A DNA stretch of 64,000 nucleotides from Saccoglossus kowalevskii (Eukaryota > Hemichordata > Enteropneusta > Harrimaniidae): the NCBI RefSeq assembly GCF_000003605.2, contig NW_003138320.1, forward strand, positions 61,183 through 125,182. Reading direction: 5' to 3'. Shown one piece after another: positions 12,487-23,877 of the stretch. Within the stretch, counting starts at the first letter, position 1; each line of letters begins with the position of its first letter. The notes beneath the pieces are model-generated. The model searched no databases. It saw only the letters and a list, made by a program, of their open reading frames with translations, and had not been told where the DNA came from. Made by a program: the position numbers and the translations under genes.

Positions 12487-12603
12487 CTTACACGCCGGGT
12501 GACACCATAGTTGTGGTGCAGCAAAGTCCTCATTAAGTATATCAACCTCCTGCCACATCCACGGCACAGTGTCCATTCGCAGTACCCATGCATCATTAAA
12601 CAT
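12487..12603 (-). CDS. FBXO42: FBXO42 coding exon, fourth to fifth Kelch blade
   Basis: There are 39 codons between the acceptor (tgtgtag, then ATG at 12603) and the donor gtatgt at 12486-12481; both ends are phase 0. The product begins MFNDAWVLRMDTVPWMWQEV and ends with APQLWCHPACK. The FNDAWVL motif closes one Kelch blade and the LWCHPAC motif starts the next; both are hallmarks of FBXO42. The residue count matches the human protein through this region without a gap. Reading past the donor gives a spurious extension (VCMAHQ…) that should not be annotated. Confidence 0.93.
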
Positions 12604-12984
12604 CTACACAGAACAATCACAAAGAATTTGGTTAAGTATGGAGTTCAAATGCAATTTTTTTTTTTTATAAAATACTGTTAAAATATTCTTATTTCTTAGT
12701 AAGAGTGAAGTTAATCGGACCGTGCAGCTTTGTATGAGAATTTGACCTTATTCACTGCAGGTTCAGTTTCAACTGTAATTCTACAATATTTGTGCTATTA
12801 ATAGTGCATGTGCATATGTAAATGACAGGGACCAATATACATGAATCCATTTTAGTATACAGTTTGTTTTTGGGTTTCAACACATTGCCTAATGAAAGCA
12901 TCCATGGACACCTGACAGTAAAGGAAAAAACATTGTCGGAGGATAATGTTTTAAGTGTGCCTCTATTGGGAATACAGTATAATC

Positions 12985-13062
12985 CCCCCCCCCCACCACC
13001 ACCACCACCCCCACCACCACCACCACCACCACCACCACCACCACCACCACCACCCCCCCAGT
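12985..13062. repeat. (CCA)n / poly-C microsatellite
   Basis: Some 78 bases of CCA triplets flanked by C runs, in the intron between the FBXO42 exons at 12487-12603 and 13653-13709. It reads as poly-Pro or poly-Gly/Val in open frames, but these have no gene context. Confidence 0.95.
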
Positions 13063-13304
13063 AATGCAAATACTGTTAGTCTGATGTTTTAACCAAACAA
13101 GCAATCTGTTCTCATGAGATGTGAATTGTAAATTGTAATGCGATACTCCTTAGGCTGCTCAAAATAAAGTGTGAAAGATTATTTCTTTACATTCTGTATA
13201 ATCTAGCATGATTGTTATTATGATTTCTGCAAACACATGACATTAGTGAATAGACAAGACAATTTAATAATATGTTTTTGGCATAAAAAGTGGCATAAAC
13301 TTAT

Positions 13305-13400
13305 TTGGCATTGGCACATTTCCCAAAATAAGCATTGTGCGCCCCCTAGTTGCGCGGTATTCTGTGTCATCGAGAAAATTCATACTGAGCCCTATTCTGA
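13305..13400. repeat. Dispersed repeat shared with 39130-39250
   Basis: Both places carry the words CCCAAAATAAGCATTGTGCG and ATCGAGAAAATTCATACTG, separated by Cys-codon-like GCGCC blocks of different length. The copy at 39130-39250 has extra internal TTCTGCGCC-type repeats. It has no coding frame of note and is probably a small transposon remnant. Confidence 0.6.
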
Positions 13401-13652
13401 GTTCCAGCTTTTTAAAAATGTAAAATCATAGACGGCAACAAATAAACTCAAGTAATCGGTTGGCTATAATTAGGCACAATCGGCAGATGAAAACACCTAA
13501 ATTGCTCGTTTCCAATGGAGTAACATAACATCGAGTCGGACATATATTTTGTGAGGTCATTATCTGGAATATGATTTGAGTGGTTGAATAAGGTGATGCT
13601 AAGAGGATGACAAAATCAGGCCACTGCAAGATAAATGCAGTTACAAACTCAC

Positions 13653-13709
13653 CATATTAGCTCCACCACAGCCACCAAGAATAAGAAGACATCTGTCATT
13701 AACAACAAC
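13653..13709 (-). CDS. FBXO42: FBXO42 57-base coding exon, core of the fourth Kelch blade
   Basis: This micro-exon of 19 codons reads VVVNDRCLLILGGCGGANM. The acceptor is tcttgcag and the donor is gtgagt at 13652-13647, both phase 0. It holds the LILGGCGG double-glycine turn of a Kelch blade. It fits exactly between the exon at 16630-16726 (…RFGHSQ) and the exon at 12487-12603 (MFNDAW…), as in human FBXO42. It is too short for ORF-based finding and rests on homology and splice phase, both of which are clear. Confidence 0.92.
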
Positions 13710-14679
13710 CTGCAAGAACAAATGGCACTGTTTAACACAAAATATTTACTAGATGTGTCTTTTCAGTGATTAACGACATTATTTCAAACAAACTGGATTA
13801 ATTTGTATTTGACATTGCCTACATTTGTTGATCAGTAGTTTCCTGTGGTATAATTGCAAATAGTTTAAGCAATTTTTTGTATTATCTTTGCTAACAGCAA
13901 GGTAGAATTTGTTTGGTTAGCACATATGTGTGCTGAATAAAGTTTTTCATGTACATAGTCCCTTACATAGCTTTTAATAAAAAAATTATCATAGTGGAAA
14001 CAAATAATTTTTAATCATTTGTGAAATTACATTGACCATTCTGCAGACAATGACTAGTATAAGCATTAAAGTTATTGTTGATTTACTGTCCATGGAGAGT
14101 CAAGAAATGGCTACAGTGCAGAAAGCAATGCTCTAGAAGTTCAAGAGAAAGAGTTCTATAGTCTGTATAGACTGCTCCTACATAGATAAATAAATTACTC
14201 ATATATCTGGCCTCTAGAGGGCACTGTTTATGTATTATTGATGGTGTCATAGGATCTATAGTTTTATGATCGACAGTAGAACACAGTCACACATGGAAAG
14301 ACACATGGTGGGTAGCTGTCATACAGGTCTCATGCCACTAATCAACCAATAACCGTTTGTATCCCTCAATTTAAATGCCTCGCAAAACCAATAAAATGTT
14401 TTAATATTTTTTTCTCAGGTGTGTCAAAGGTTTTTTGTGGTTGATTACTGACATGTTGAATTCCCATTTTTGAGCCTATGTTTTCAACTTTGTTTATCGT
14501 TTTCATATAGCAATCTTCTCATATGTTAACATTGACGTCTATTGAGTTTCATTTAGTGGTATGAGCCCTACATTAAATGAGGTCTAGACTGGCCAAGCTT
14601 TGACAATTTTATATATATTTTTTATTAAATCGTGGTCTGATGTGAAATTACCATGACTGGTCAATCCTGCAGCATATTC

Positions 14680-14909
14680 ATCGCTATTCAGAAAAAATAC
14701 CAAACATTTTAATGCTTATAACATTTTTTAAATTTCGCTGATTTACTATTTCAGGCATATTCAGTAGGTTATAAATTCACGGTTTTATCATTCAGATAAT
14801 GTGTTCTATGCTGAATTTTACATATTCACTGATTTTTAATTTAGGGAATTTTCCAGCTAGCGAAATAAGCAAAATTAAAACCCAGTGAATAATTAACCCT
14901 TTTACAGTA
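14680..14909. mobile_element. MITE-like element of the TACTGT…CTGGGTTT family, partly degenerate
   Basis: The right end at 14880-14909, read inward, is TACTGTAAAAGGGTTAATTA followed by TTCACTGGGTTTTAAT. This matches both ends of the element at 54726-54934. The left terminus is too degraded to place exactly. It is non-coding. Confidence 0.45.
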
Positions 14910-15630
14910 CCATAAGAATATGTGAATATGTTCTCTGTCATAGCTCCCTAACTTACTGGTTATTCTATATGGAAGGTGACAAGAGTTAATGGAATGAGTG
15001 CAAGCATGGAAGGTGCCTATTTCGTAGAAATAAAGGTGCTGAAAATAGCAAGTAATTGTTGACAGTGAGCGACACCATGACTTTTCTCATGGTAAATTAG
15101 TTATAATTGGTACATGCACTGTAATGGCGCCTGGCTTGTCATTCATTAAAGTGATTCATTTATGAAAGTATGACTTAATTGGTCTTGTACATGTACATGA
15201 GTTTTCTCTCTGTATCTGTGCTTCAGTCTGGTGTTGAAAACTAATTAGTTAAAGTTCAGTTGTTGGTTACTTTATGCCAGCTATGTATGTAGTACGTCTC
15301 GGAGAGTGCTTGCTTAGAAAAGTTTCAAGCAATCTGCTTCCATTTTGGGGCAGAGCATTCAATCTAGTGTTGAATACAAAGACTGAAAATGAAACTGCGG
15401 ACACCGAGATACAGATTTTGAATTCACCTTGTTTTGAATAGTTGTTTTTCATAGTTTTAGGTTCCATATTTCATACAGAATGAAAGCAATGCCAGTATTC
15501 TCATGGCAGTGAAAATGTTAGTTTTCTATGTAAAACTGGGTAAAACTTTGAACGACTAAGGATTTACTTTGAAATCAAGGGTGGTTTAACCTAACATTTT
15601 TGTTAAATACTATAGTAAAAAGTTCACCGG

Positions 15631-16010
15631 TCACTGATAGCATAGTGGTTGTCGCTTCAGACTCATGATCGGTAGACCCAAGTTCAAATCCTACCTTAGG
15701 CTGAACATCAAAGGGTCAACCCCTACCCTGGGTGAGTGTACTACAGACTCAATGGGAAGGCCAATTCCACTGGCCGAGATTCATTCACTAATGAATGCGA
15801 TTTTGGGGGAACCTTTGTTAAGGTCCTGGGTGCTTGTGTTCGACCGAGCCTGGTTGACGCCAGGATAGCGCATTAAAATTGCCATTTGACAGAGAGATGG
15901 CCACACAGCCCTGTCATGTAGTCCTAAACATGAATATGACTTCTGTGGCAAAATGCACTATGTGTCAGCACTAGCACTTGCAATTTGCACATACAAAAAG
16001 AAAAAAAAAG
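15631..16010 (+). mobile_element. tRNA-derived SINE
   Basis: The 5' head looks like a tRNA gene. Box A (TAGCATAGTGG) is at 15638-15648 and box B (AGTTCAAATCC) at 15681-15691, with a CTCATGATC segment between them where a CAU (Met-type) anticodon loop would sit. A tRNA-unrelated body of some 290 bases follows, ending in an A-rich tail at 15992-16007. The internal promoter would serve RNA polymerase III. It sits in sense opposite to FBXO42 inside its intron. A functional tRNA is unlikely because the acceptor stem does not pair. Confidence 0.75.
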
Positions 16011-16629
16011 TCAGGAGAGGCAACGGTGACATTCAATGTCCAGAACTGTCGCCTGGCACAAAAATATTTATAAAAAAAAAATGATCACATTCTGTCTTGG
16101 TCTAAATTTACATTGAAACTTCAAGTTCAAAATTAAATTTGTGACTGAATCACCCATTTAATAAATGAGGTCTCCCTCACAGTTATGATCAAAGACATTA
16201 CTATACCAAGCTTTATAATTAGCTGGATTTTAATTTTGTTTATTCCCCTGAAAGCTAAATGCGGTAACATTGATGACTCCAAACGAATAATTAGAAACAA
16301 TGCACACAAACTAGTATCACTCATGTAAGGGCAAAGGAAATATTTCAAGAGAGAGGGCATAGTAAACTTAAGCCTTTCACCCCAATTGTGTAGCTCCCTC
16401 ACCTAATTATTAAATGGTTGAACCCTTATATTAATGGCACACACATAAAGCATACAAAAACTCCAACATGTGGTTCTCATACATCATGAACAGTGGTGGC
16501 ATGACCCGCCGTTATTTGGCAGTAAACTGTTCCTTGTACGTCATCAACATCACTAATGATAACACAGTATGTATATCTCTGACGATGATTACTTTCTGAA
16601 TAGGAAAATAAATACATCTATTACCGTAC

Positions 16630-16726
16630 CTGTGAGTGTCCAAAACGAGGTCTTGGTCTGATGCCATCAATCTGGACTAATTCCCATAACATGACTTGTA
16701 TGTCTAATATCCAAACATCATTTGAT
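16630..16726 (-). CDS. FBXO42: FBXO42 coding exon joining Kelch blades three and four
   Basis: 97 bases; the acceptor is ttttcag before 16726 and the donor gtacgg follows 16630. The first base completes an AG/A Arg codon (phase 2 intron), and 32 codons follow: SNDVWILDIQVMLWELVQID, then GIRPRPRFGHSQ. The SNDVWILD and RPRFGHSQ motifs are the usual end and start of adjacent Kelch blades and align without gaps to human FBXO42. It ends in phase 0, matching the micro-exon at 13653-13709. Confidence 0.93.
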
Positions 16727-16761
16727 CTGAAAAGAAAAGGGAAGGATAGAAAATTCTGTAT

Positions 16762-17017
16762 TTAATCTTTTCATCCCCAGAATTTCTCACCCAGATATTT
16801 CTGCACTTGTTTCTTATATTCTTCAATATTGCTGGAAATGTACTCAAATTTTGGAGCCAACAGACAAAATTTGAATAAATTTTCAGTTTTTACTCAAAAA
16901 ATGTGGATATTTTTGACCCAATCTTTTTAAGGAAAGTGCAGTCTACATGTACGTGTATAAACGGGACTATTTTGTCAATTTGTAATAAAAAGAGGATCCC
17001 AGTGGTGAAAAGGTTAA
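16762..17017. mobile_element. TTAA-flanked MITE (piggyBac-like ends), copy a
   Basis: It is bounded by TTAA on both sides. The ends read inward TTAATCTTTTCATCCCC and TTAACCTTTTCACCACTGG. Internal words such as ATTTTGGAGCCAACAGACAA are shared with copies at 40203-40396 and 48188-48407. TTAA target sites and CCTTT-type termini are typical of piggyBac-derived non-autonomous elements. It has no coding content. Confidence 0.65.
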
Positions 17018-17438
17018 GTCACATGTTACAAGTGTAGCACCTTCATGATTACCAGCTGAATACATACATGTACTTCTAACTAGTCAAGTGATTCCTTTTG
17101 TGATAGCTTTTACAGGTAAATTGGCCTCCGGATCAAATTTAGATTCATTGTCGAGCTCGAGTGACAGAAGAAATCTAATTAAATAATTGCATGAATCCAG
17201 ATTTTTCAATGCCTAGTGCTAAATACTAGCGTGTTGCGTAGACGAAATATTGAAGAAACCAAAGTTTTCATGATTGACTTATAATGTTTATTCTACTATT
17301 TGGGATTTTTGTTACACATGGATACCCAAGTAATCAGGTGATACATAGCATCATTATAATAGTACCCAATGTAATATCTAGTCACGTATTAGTATTTTTA
17401 TGTATGCGACATTACGTTAAAGAAGAATCAAATTCATA

Positions 17439-18355
17439 CTACTGAATACATACCTAAGTGGTCAAATGGCCACTAAGCTAGCAGCAGTAACCAGGAAATG
17501 AAATTATGATGTGTTACATGCTGCTGAATACAAGCCTAGGTGGTCAAATAGCCACCTAAGCTAGCAGCATTAACCATGAAATAACGTTATGTGTTACATG
17601 CTACTGAATACATGCCTAGGTGGTCAAATGGCCACTTAAGCTAGCAGCAGTAACCAGGAAATGAAATTATGTGTTACATGCTACTGAATACATGCCTAGG
17701 TGGTCAAATAGCCACCTAAGCTAGCAGCATTAACCATGAAATAACGTTATGTGTTACATGCTACTGAATACAAGCCTAGGTGGTCAAATAGCCACCTAAG
17801 CTAGCAGCATTAACCATGAAATAACGTTATGTGTTACATGCTACTGAATACATGCCTAGGTGGTCAAATGGCCACTTAAGCTAGCAGCAGTAACCAGGAA
17901 ATGAAATTATGTGTTACATGCTACTGAATACATGCCTAGGTGGTCAAATGGCCACTTAAGCTAGCAGCAGTAACCAGGAAATGAAATTATGCGTTACATG
18001 CTACTGAATACATGCCTAGGTGGTCAAATGGCCACCTGAGCTAGCAGCAGTAACCATGAAATAAAATTATGTGTTACATGCTACTGAATACATGCCTAGG
18101 TGGTCAAATGGCCACCTAAGCTAGCAGCAGTAACCAGGAAATGAAATTATGATGCGTTACATTCTGATGAATACATGCCTAGGTGGTCAAATGACTACCT
18201 AAGCTTGCAGCAGTAACTATGAAATGAAATTATGTGTTACATGCTACTAAATACATGCCTAGGTGGTCAAATGGCCACCTGAGCTAGCAGTAGTAACCAG
18301 GAAATGAAATTATGATGCGTTACATTCTGATGAATACATGCCTAGGTGGTCTTAC
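17439..18355. repeat. 80-bp minisatellite abutting an FBXO42 5' splice site
   Basis: There are eleven full units and one partial unit of 80-82 bp; unit starts are near 17439, 17521, 17601, 17681, 17761, 17841, 17921, 18001, 18081, 18163, 18243 and 18325. Each unit contains the near-palindrome AGGTGGTCAAATGGCCACCT, so each can fold into a hairpin. Two unit variants (…GCAGTAACCAGGAAATG and …GCATTAACCATGAAATA) alternate irregularly. The last partial unit runs into the donor site of the exon at 18356-18617. The unit also resembles that exon end (see findings). Confidence 0.95.
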
Positions 18356-18617
18356 CTCTGATGGCCACATAAGCCACCAAATATAATCATCTTGTCTTCA
18401 ACAACACTGGCTGCGTGACTGGCAACCGGTGGTGGAGTGGGAGTAGTGACGATAGCACACCATTTATTCTCACTTGGGATGTACATGTGAAGCTCATTGA
18501 AGAGTCTTGGAGCTTGGTGGAGAGGATATGGTACAGGAGGAGCCCAACCTCCAAATAACAGCAATGTGTCTTTGTAAGAGACCATACTGGCACAGGCTTT
18601 TGGAGACGGATACATAC
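18356..18617 (-). CDS. FBXO42: FBXO42 coding exon, second and third Kelch blades
   Basis: 262 bases. The acceptor (ttctag) is followed by GT, which completes a split Gly codon, then 86 codons: MYPSPKACASMVSYKDTLLL, FGGW, YPLHQAPRLFNELHMY and, near the end, SVVEDKMIIFGGLCGHQ. It ends AG/gtaaga (phase 2). The YPSPKA, LLLFGGW, PYPLHQ and KMIIFGG motifs are diagnostic of FBXO42 and give two Kelch blades. The upstream reading before YPSPKA in the same frame is intron. The donor immediately meets the 80-bp minisatellite, so the intron begins with tandem hairpins. Confidence 0.95.
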
Positions 18618-21264
18618 CTAGAAGTAGAAAGAAAACAAATTGTCCAAAATTAGATTTGCATATTTTTCGATATACCATTTTCTGTCTTTCTTGAAATACC
18701 ATGTTGTGCATAAAATAGAAAGTATGTATATACATGTACAGTTAAAAATTTGATTAAATAAAGGAAATAATCTCAGTGCCATGTTCCTCGTTGAGAAGAT
18801 TTTTGTCGTTGAACGACAATCAAATTAATTCAAGTTCAATTTTCTTGTTTTAATGTCAGATGTTTGATCTGCACAATATTACATTTGCTTTGAGATAAAT
18901 CTGACAGAAAATCAACGTTTACGTAAACATTTCTACGAAATGAAAAAGTCTTTTGTTAATAAATACAATGTATTTTTTGACCACAGAATCATATAATTGT
19001 ATGTACCATTATATTTTCTAAGCAAAATATTTAAAATCTAAGCGAAGACGTGAAGATTTATCTAGCTTCTCTGACACTAATTTGCCATTTTATTATAAAT
19101 GGATAATTTCACTGAGAATGGTTTTCCACGCACGAGTTGTACAATTGAGATGGACAGGTGTAATTAGTTACAAGAGTAATATATTATTATAAGCCGTGAC
19201 AATAATGAAAGTCAAGAACTGATGTGCTGTGTATACTGCCCTCTATTGGTTAAACATCTAATAACTGATAAGACAGTCAGGTGTGACTATATTATGTCTG
19301 TGTGTCTTACACTACACTGTAAACATTTCACTGGAAATTTAAATCTGTGAATGTGTAAAAAATTTTACAGGAATATCTGGTGGATATACGCTTGATACTA
19401 AAATTACATACTAGTATGTAAATTAATGCCTTTACAGTAATGTCACTACTCGTATTCACAATAAATATTGAAATACTGTAAACATGTATGCTCTATTAAA
19501 TATGCATGTTAATAGAAGCACATAGAAACCCCAAATCACAGTTGTTGTAACCTGAATCGATATAAAATAATATTTATTTTGACCATAGAGACACCTCTGT
19601 AATTTACACAAGCCCACTGGCTACTAATAGAGCAAATACAGTAAGCCAAATATTATAGGTTACATAAACATATATGTATGTACATTGTAACAGAAAGTTA
19701 CCAATTCCCCTCCCCTACCAATAATTTTAGATAAACCATAGACGTAATTATTATAACCATGGAGATGATTAATACATTAATTCTTTATTCCAGAAGAGAA
19801 CATAATATTGAAAAGACAGTGTGCATTATATCAATCCATAGTTATACAAGTATATCTTTTCTATAACAGTCTAATTAGCTGCATTTATGTTCATGAGAAA
19901 AAGAAAGGTCACTTTTTTACTTTCCATCCAAGTACTGCAACAATCAGTATACAGCAAAAATTTATAAAAAAAGTGAATCTTCAAGAAACAGCAATGAATT
20001 TCAAATTTGAATTATTTTCATGGTGTCTGAAGCATTGTCAATTGTTTTTGTTCACAATCTGATTGTGTTTAATACTTACAGTTTCAATTGTGAATTCGTT
20101 TTAAATCACGTTCTGATGCCTGAAGATTTGTTTCAGTTCTAAATTTGGTTCTGCATTCAATGGTAATTCAAAACAAAGGCAAATTCTTAAATATTTTGTG
20201 CAATTTTTCCGAACACGTACCATCAAATACATGTACATGTATATTACATAATAGACCCCAATGCTCCAGGAACGGTACAAGTATTGCGCAACTTACATGT
20301 ATATGTATGAAACAATGTAAAATGTAAATACCAGCCAAGTTTAAAATTCATATGAACACACCATTTTGTGCAATTTCATTACATACCATTATACATTGTA
20401 CCTGTATGTAAATGCACTTCTACACTATTAAGACTTGTAGGGTTTAAAAAAAAATTATCCCAACCAGATTGAAGCGACTACCGTACTAGCGATTACACAA
20501 CACTATGTATAAAAGAACAGAAAAATTCTTTTCACACCTAATATATACAGCGAGTAGGGAACTAAACCGCGATTACGAGCATTCTGTATTAAATAAAACC
20601 TGTCCTTTCAAATCTAGTCAATGCATTTAGTACAAAAAGATTAGTTTGTTACTCAGCTCAAAGGATGAGTTATCAGCATGAAAAACTGGGTTGAAATAAG
20701 TGAATAAATGTGAAAAAAAACTAATTATGGCTCCCATTCTACAGAGCACTGAAGGTGAAAAGAATAAATTTATAAGTGTTTCTTCAGACACAAGTTTTTT
20801 CCCATCAACTCACTCAAAACTCAATATAGATTAACAACCTGTATTAGATGCGAGACTGTCACCATCGTAATTTATTGTTTTGTACGCTCCAAGTACGTCA
20901 AGCAGCTCAGCAGGGACCTGAAGCTTGCTACAGGGAAGCTGATTGTTTTTAGAAGATAGATGTATATGATTTTTAATATGTCTCTTTATCACAGTAATTA
21001 TTAATGGCCAAAAATCTGGTAATGTTTCTGCTTCAAAAATGTAAAAGGTTATCATTTATGGTTTGTTTTTTTATGAGAGAAAATGTGTTGCTTATTTGTG
21101 TGAAGATATCATGTACAAGAGCACAGAGCACAGAGTTACACACCTCAATCTGAAGAGTCACATGACACGTAATTGTAATTGTAAATTTTAGGTGTAGTCA
21201 ATACAAATACAAGATGTTATTGATCAGAGTGGCTCATAATCATCTATAGTCTATAAATTTCAAA
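18618..21264. other. FBXO42 giant intron, 3' portion, no feature seen
   Basis: AT-rich intronic sequence with short T- and A-runs and scattered ACATGTA words. I see no splice-flanked coding segment and no large repeat. This is the 3' end of the intron that spans 18618-53446 (34,829 bases). Confidence 0.6.
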
Positions 21265-22695
21265 ATACAAGGCATTGTAAGTTAGCAGAAAGCCTTTAAA
21301 TCAGCTGAAAGTCATTGCAAGTTAGGAGAAAGCCTTGAAAATCAGCTGAACGTTATTGCAAGTTAGCTGAAAGCGATGAAAATCAGCTGAAAGCCACTGC
21401 AAGTTAGCAAAAAGCCTTGAAAATCAGCTGAAAGCCACTGTAAGTTAGCAAAAAGCCTTGAAAATCAGCTGAAAGTCATTGCAAGTTAGCAGAAAGCGAT
21501 GAAAATCAGCTGAAAGCCACTGCAAGTAAGCTGAAAGCCTTGAAAATCAACTGAAAGCCACTGCAAGTTAGCAGAAAGCCTTGAAAATCAACTGAAATCC
21601 ACTGCAAGTTAGCAGAAAGCCTTGAAAATCAACTGAAAGTCATTGCAAGTTAGCAGAAAGCCTTTAAATCAGCTGAAAGTCATTGCAAGTTAGGAGAAAG
21701 CCTTGAAAATCAGCTGAACGTTATTGCAAGTTAGCTGAAAGCGATGAAAATCAGCTGAAAGCCACTGCAAGTTAGCAAAAAGCCTTGAAAATCAGCTGAA
21801 AGCCACTGTAAGTTAGCAAAAAGCCTTGAAAATCAGCTGAAAGTCATTGCAAGTTAGCAGAAAGCGATGAAAATCAGCTGAAAGCCACTGCAAGTTAGCA
21901 GAAAGCCTTGAAAATCAGCTGAAAGTCATTGCAAGTTAGCAGAAAGCGATGAAAATCAGCTGAAAGTCGTTGCAAGTTAGCAGAAAGCCTTGAAAATCAG
22001 CTGAAAGCCACTGCAAGTTAGCAGAAAGCGATGAAAATCAGCTGAAAGCCACTGCAAGTTAGCAGAAAGCCTTGAAAATCAGCTGAAAGTCATTGCAAGT
22101 TAGGAGAAAGCCTTGAAAATCAGCTGAAAGCCACTGCAAGTTAGCAGAACGCCTTGAACATCAGCTGAAAGTCAATGCAAAGTTAGCTGAAAGCCTTGAA
22201 AATCAGCTGAAAGTCATTGCAAGTTAGCAGAAAGCCTTGAAAATCAGCTGAAAGCCACTGCAAGTTAACAGAAAGCCTTGAAAATCAGCTGAAAGTCATT
22301 GCAAAGTTAGCTGAAAGCCTTGAAAATCAGCTGAAAGTCATTGCAAGTTAGCAGAAAGTGATGAAAATCAGCTGAAAGTCATTGCAAGTTAGCAGAAATC
22401 CTTAAAAATCAGCTGAAAGTCATTGCAAGTTAGCAGAAATCCTTGAAAATCAGCTGAAAGTCATTGCAAGTTAGCAGAAATCCTTGAAAATCAGCTGAAA
22501 GTTATTGCAAGTTATCTGAAAGCTTTGAAAATCATCTAAAAGTCATTGCAAGTTAGCTGAAAGTCTTGAAAATCAGCTGAAAGCAAATGCAAAGCTGAGA
22601 ACCTTGAAATTCAACAGAAATCCACAGTAAAGTAGGCTTAAAGTATTGAAAGTCAGCTGAAAGCCACTGACATTCTTCACCAAAAGCAAGCTTTG
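21265..22695. repeat. 41-bp minisatellite with a higher-order duplication
   Basis: About 34 tandem copies of a 41-bp unit (AAAATCAGCTGAAAGTCATT, then GCAAGTTAGCAGAAAGCCTTG). Variants AGCGATG, AGCAAAAAGCC and AGCCACTGC mark individual units. A block starting at 21291 is repeated nearly exactly from 21659, 368 bp later (eight 41-bp units plus one 40-bp unit), which shows a recent segmental duplication inside the array. The edges decay at 22600-22695. Confidence 0.95.
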
Positions 22696-23877
22696 AAAGC
22701 CAGCAGAGTTTGTATATATACCGGTAGGTTGCAAAATTGGCAATTATTTGAGGTTATGTATAACAAGAATGTTGTTGTGAAAAGGATCGTTATTATAATA
22801 ATAACATAATAGTACACATATCCACCATTATATCCTCGCATTGGAATGATGTCATTATACGTATTATAATTACACTTGTCTGGGCCATTTTAATTTGCTC
22901 TCACTGTGTATGCAATATTTCAATCTTGTTTTTTTCATCAAGCAATTTGTTTTTTTTCATCAAAGAAAGCTAAATTTCCCTCAACTACTAATATTAGCCA
23001 GTCCAATTGCTGTCACGTACGTACATTGTGTATATAACCTATTTCAGAGAGTGATCATAAATCACTATTATGTCAATATTTTAATCTATAACGGAAAGAG
23101 GCACTGATTGTCGTCAAAGTACGTCAAATCAGCAACAGCCAATACCATGCAACAGAAAGTGAGACTTGCAATACAATACAGCAGATGTTTTTTTAGAAGT
23201 CATTAAAATTTGATATCTACTGCTTTATAACCCAAATCATAAGATTGCGATAAATGCTTTGCCATAAAAATGTCTTTATGATCAATAGCTATAAGAGACT
23301 AATATTGATTTTCATTTTCTTCAAAATAGCGGTATTTATAAACGCTGTGAAAGATTTCACTCAACAGACCATGTGTTTATTCAATAGAGGTAAGAATTGT
23401 ATGTAAAGATTGATGTATTTGTATAATACCTTGATAATTGCCGCTGTCCCAATTTTATTGTAAGCCATTTTACATTAAACTGCACTGATTTATTTCATTT
23501 GACAAGTGAACAGTCTATACCTCACCACTATTGTTGGCCTTGTTACCTTCCGCCTATTTCTCAAGTTTTTCATCTTGCTCTCCATGCTAGTCCTGATATG
23601 TTGCCTAGATTTCTCTCATTACACAGCTAAATTTATTCTGACAACACAAAGAATGAGGCAGTTGCACTTTTATCTCAATAGCAACTGCAGGTATCAATTG
23701 ATACAGAACGTGCAGAGAAAATAAAACTACCATCTTTTGTTCATGAAATTAGCATATTCATATTAACAGCATTCAATATTTATCAACCAATCAACATCAC
23801 AGTCACCCACTTATTGTGGAGAGGAAAGAAGGAATCATGAAATAAAAGGAAAGTAACCAAGCTACACCCAACTGGTA

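Larger units (their letters stand above)
13710..16629. other. FBXO42 intron
   Basis: This 2.9-kb intron holds a degenerate inverted-repeat element ending at 14909 and a tRNA-derived SINE at 15631-16010. Outside these it is AT-rich sequence in which I see no exon. Confidence 0.7.

Noticed and set aside
12752-13104. Poly-Gly, poly-Val or poly-Pro frames
   Set aside because: Generated by the CCA microsatellite in an intron.
15638-15691. A functional tRNA-Met gene
   Set aside because: The acceptor stem does not pair and a long non-tRNA body with an A tail follows, so it is a SINE head.
17439-18355. CRISPR-like array of 80-bp repeats
   Set aside because: There are no unique spacers between repeats, and the setting is a eukaryotic intron.
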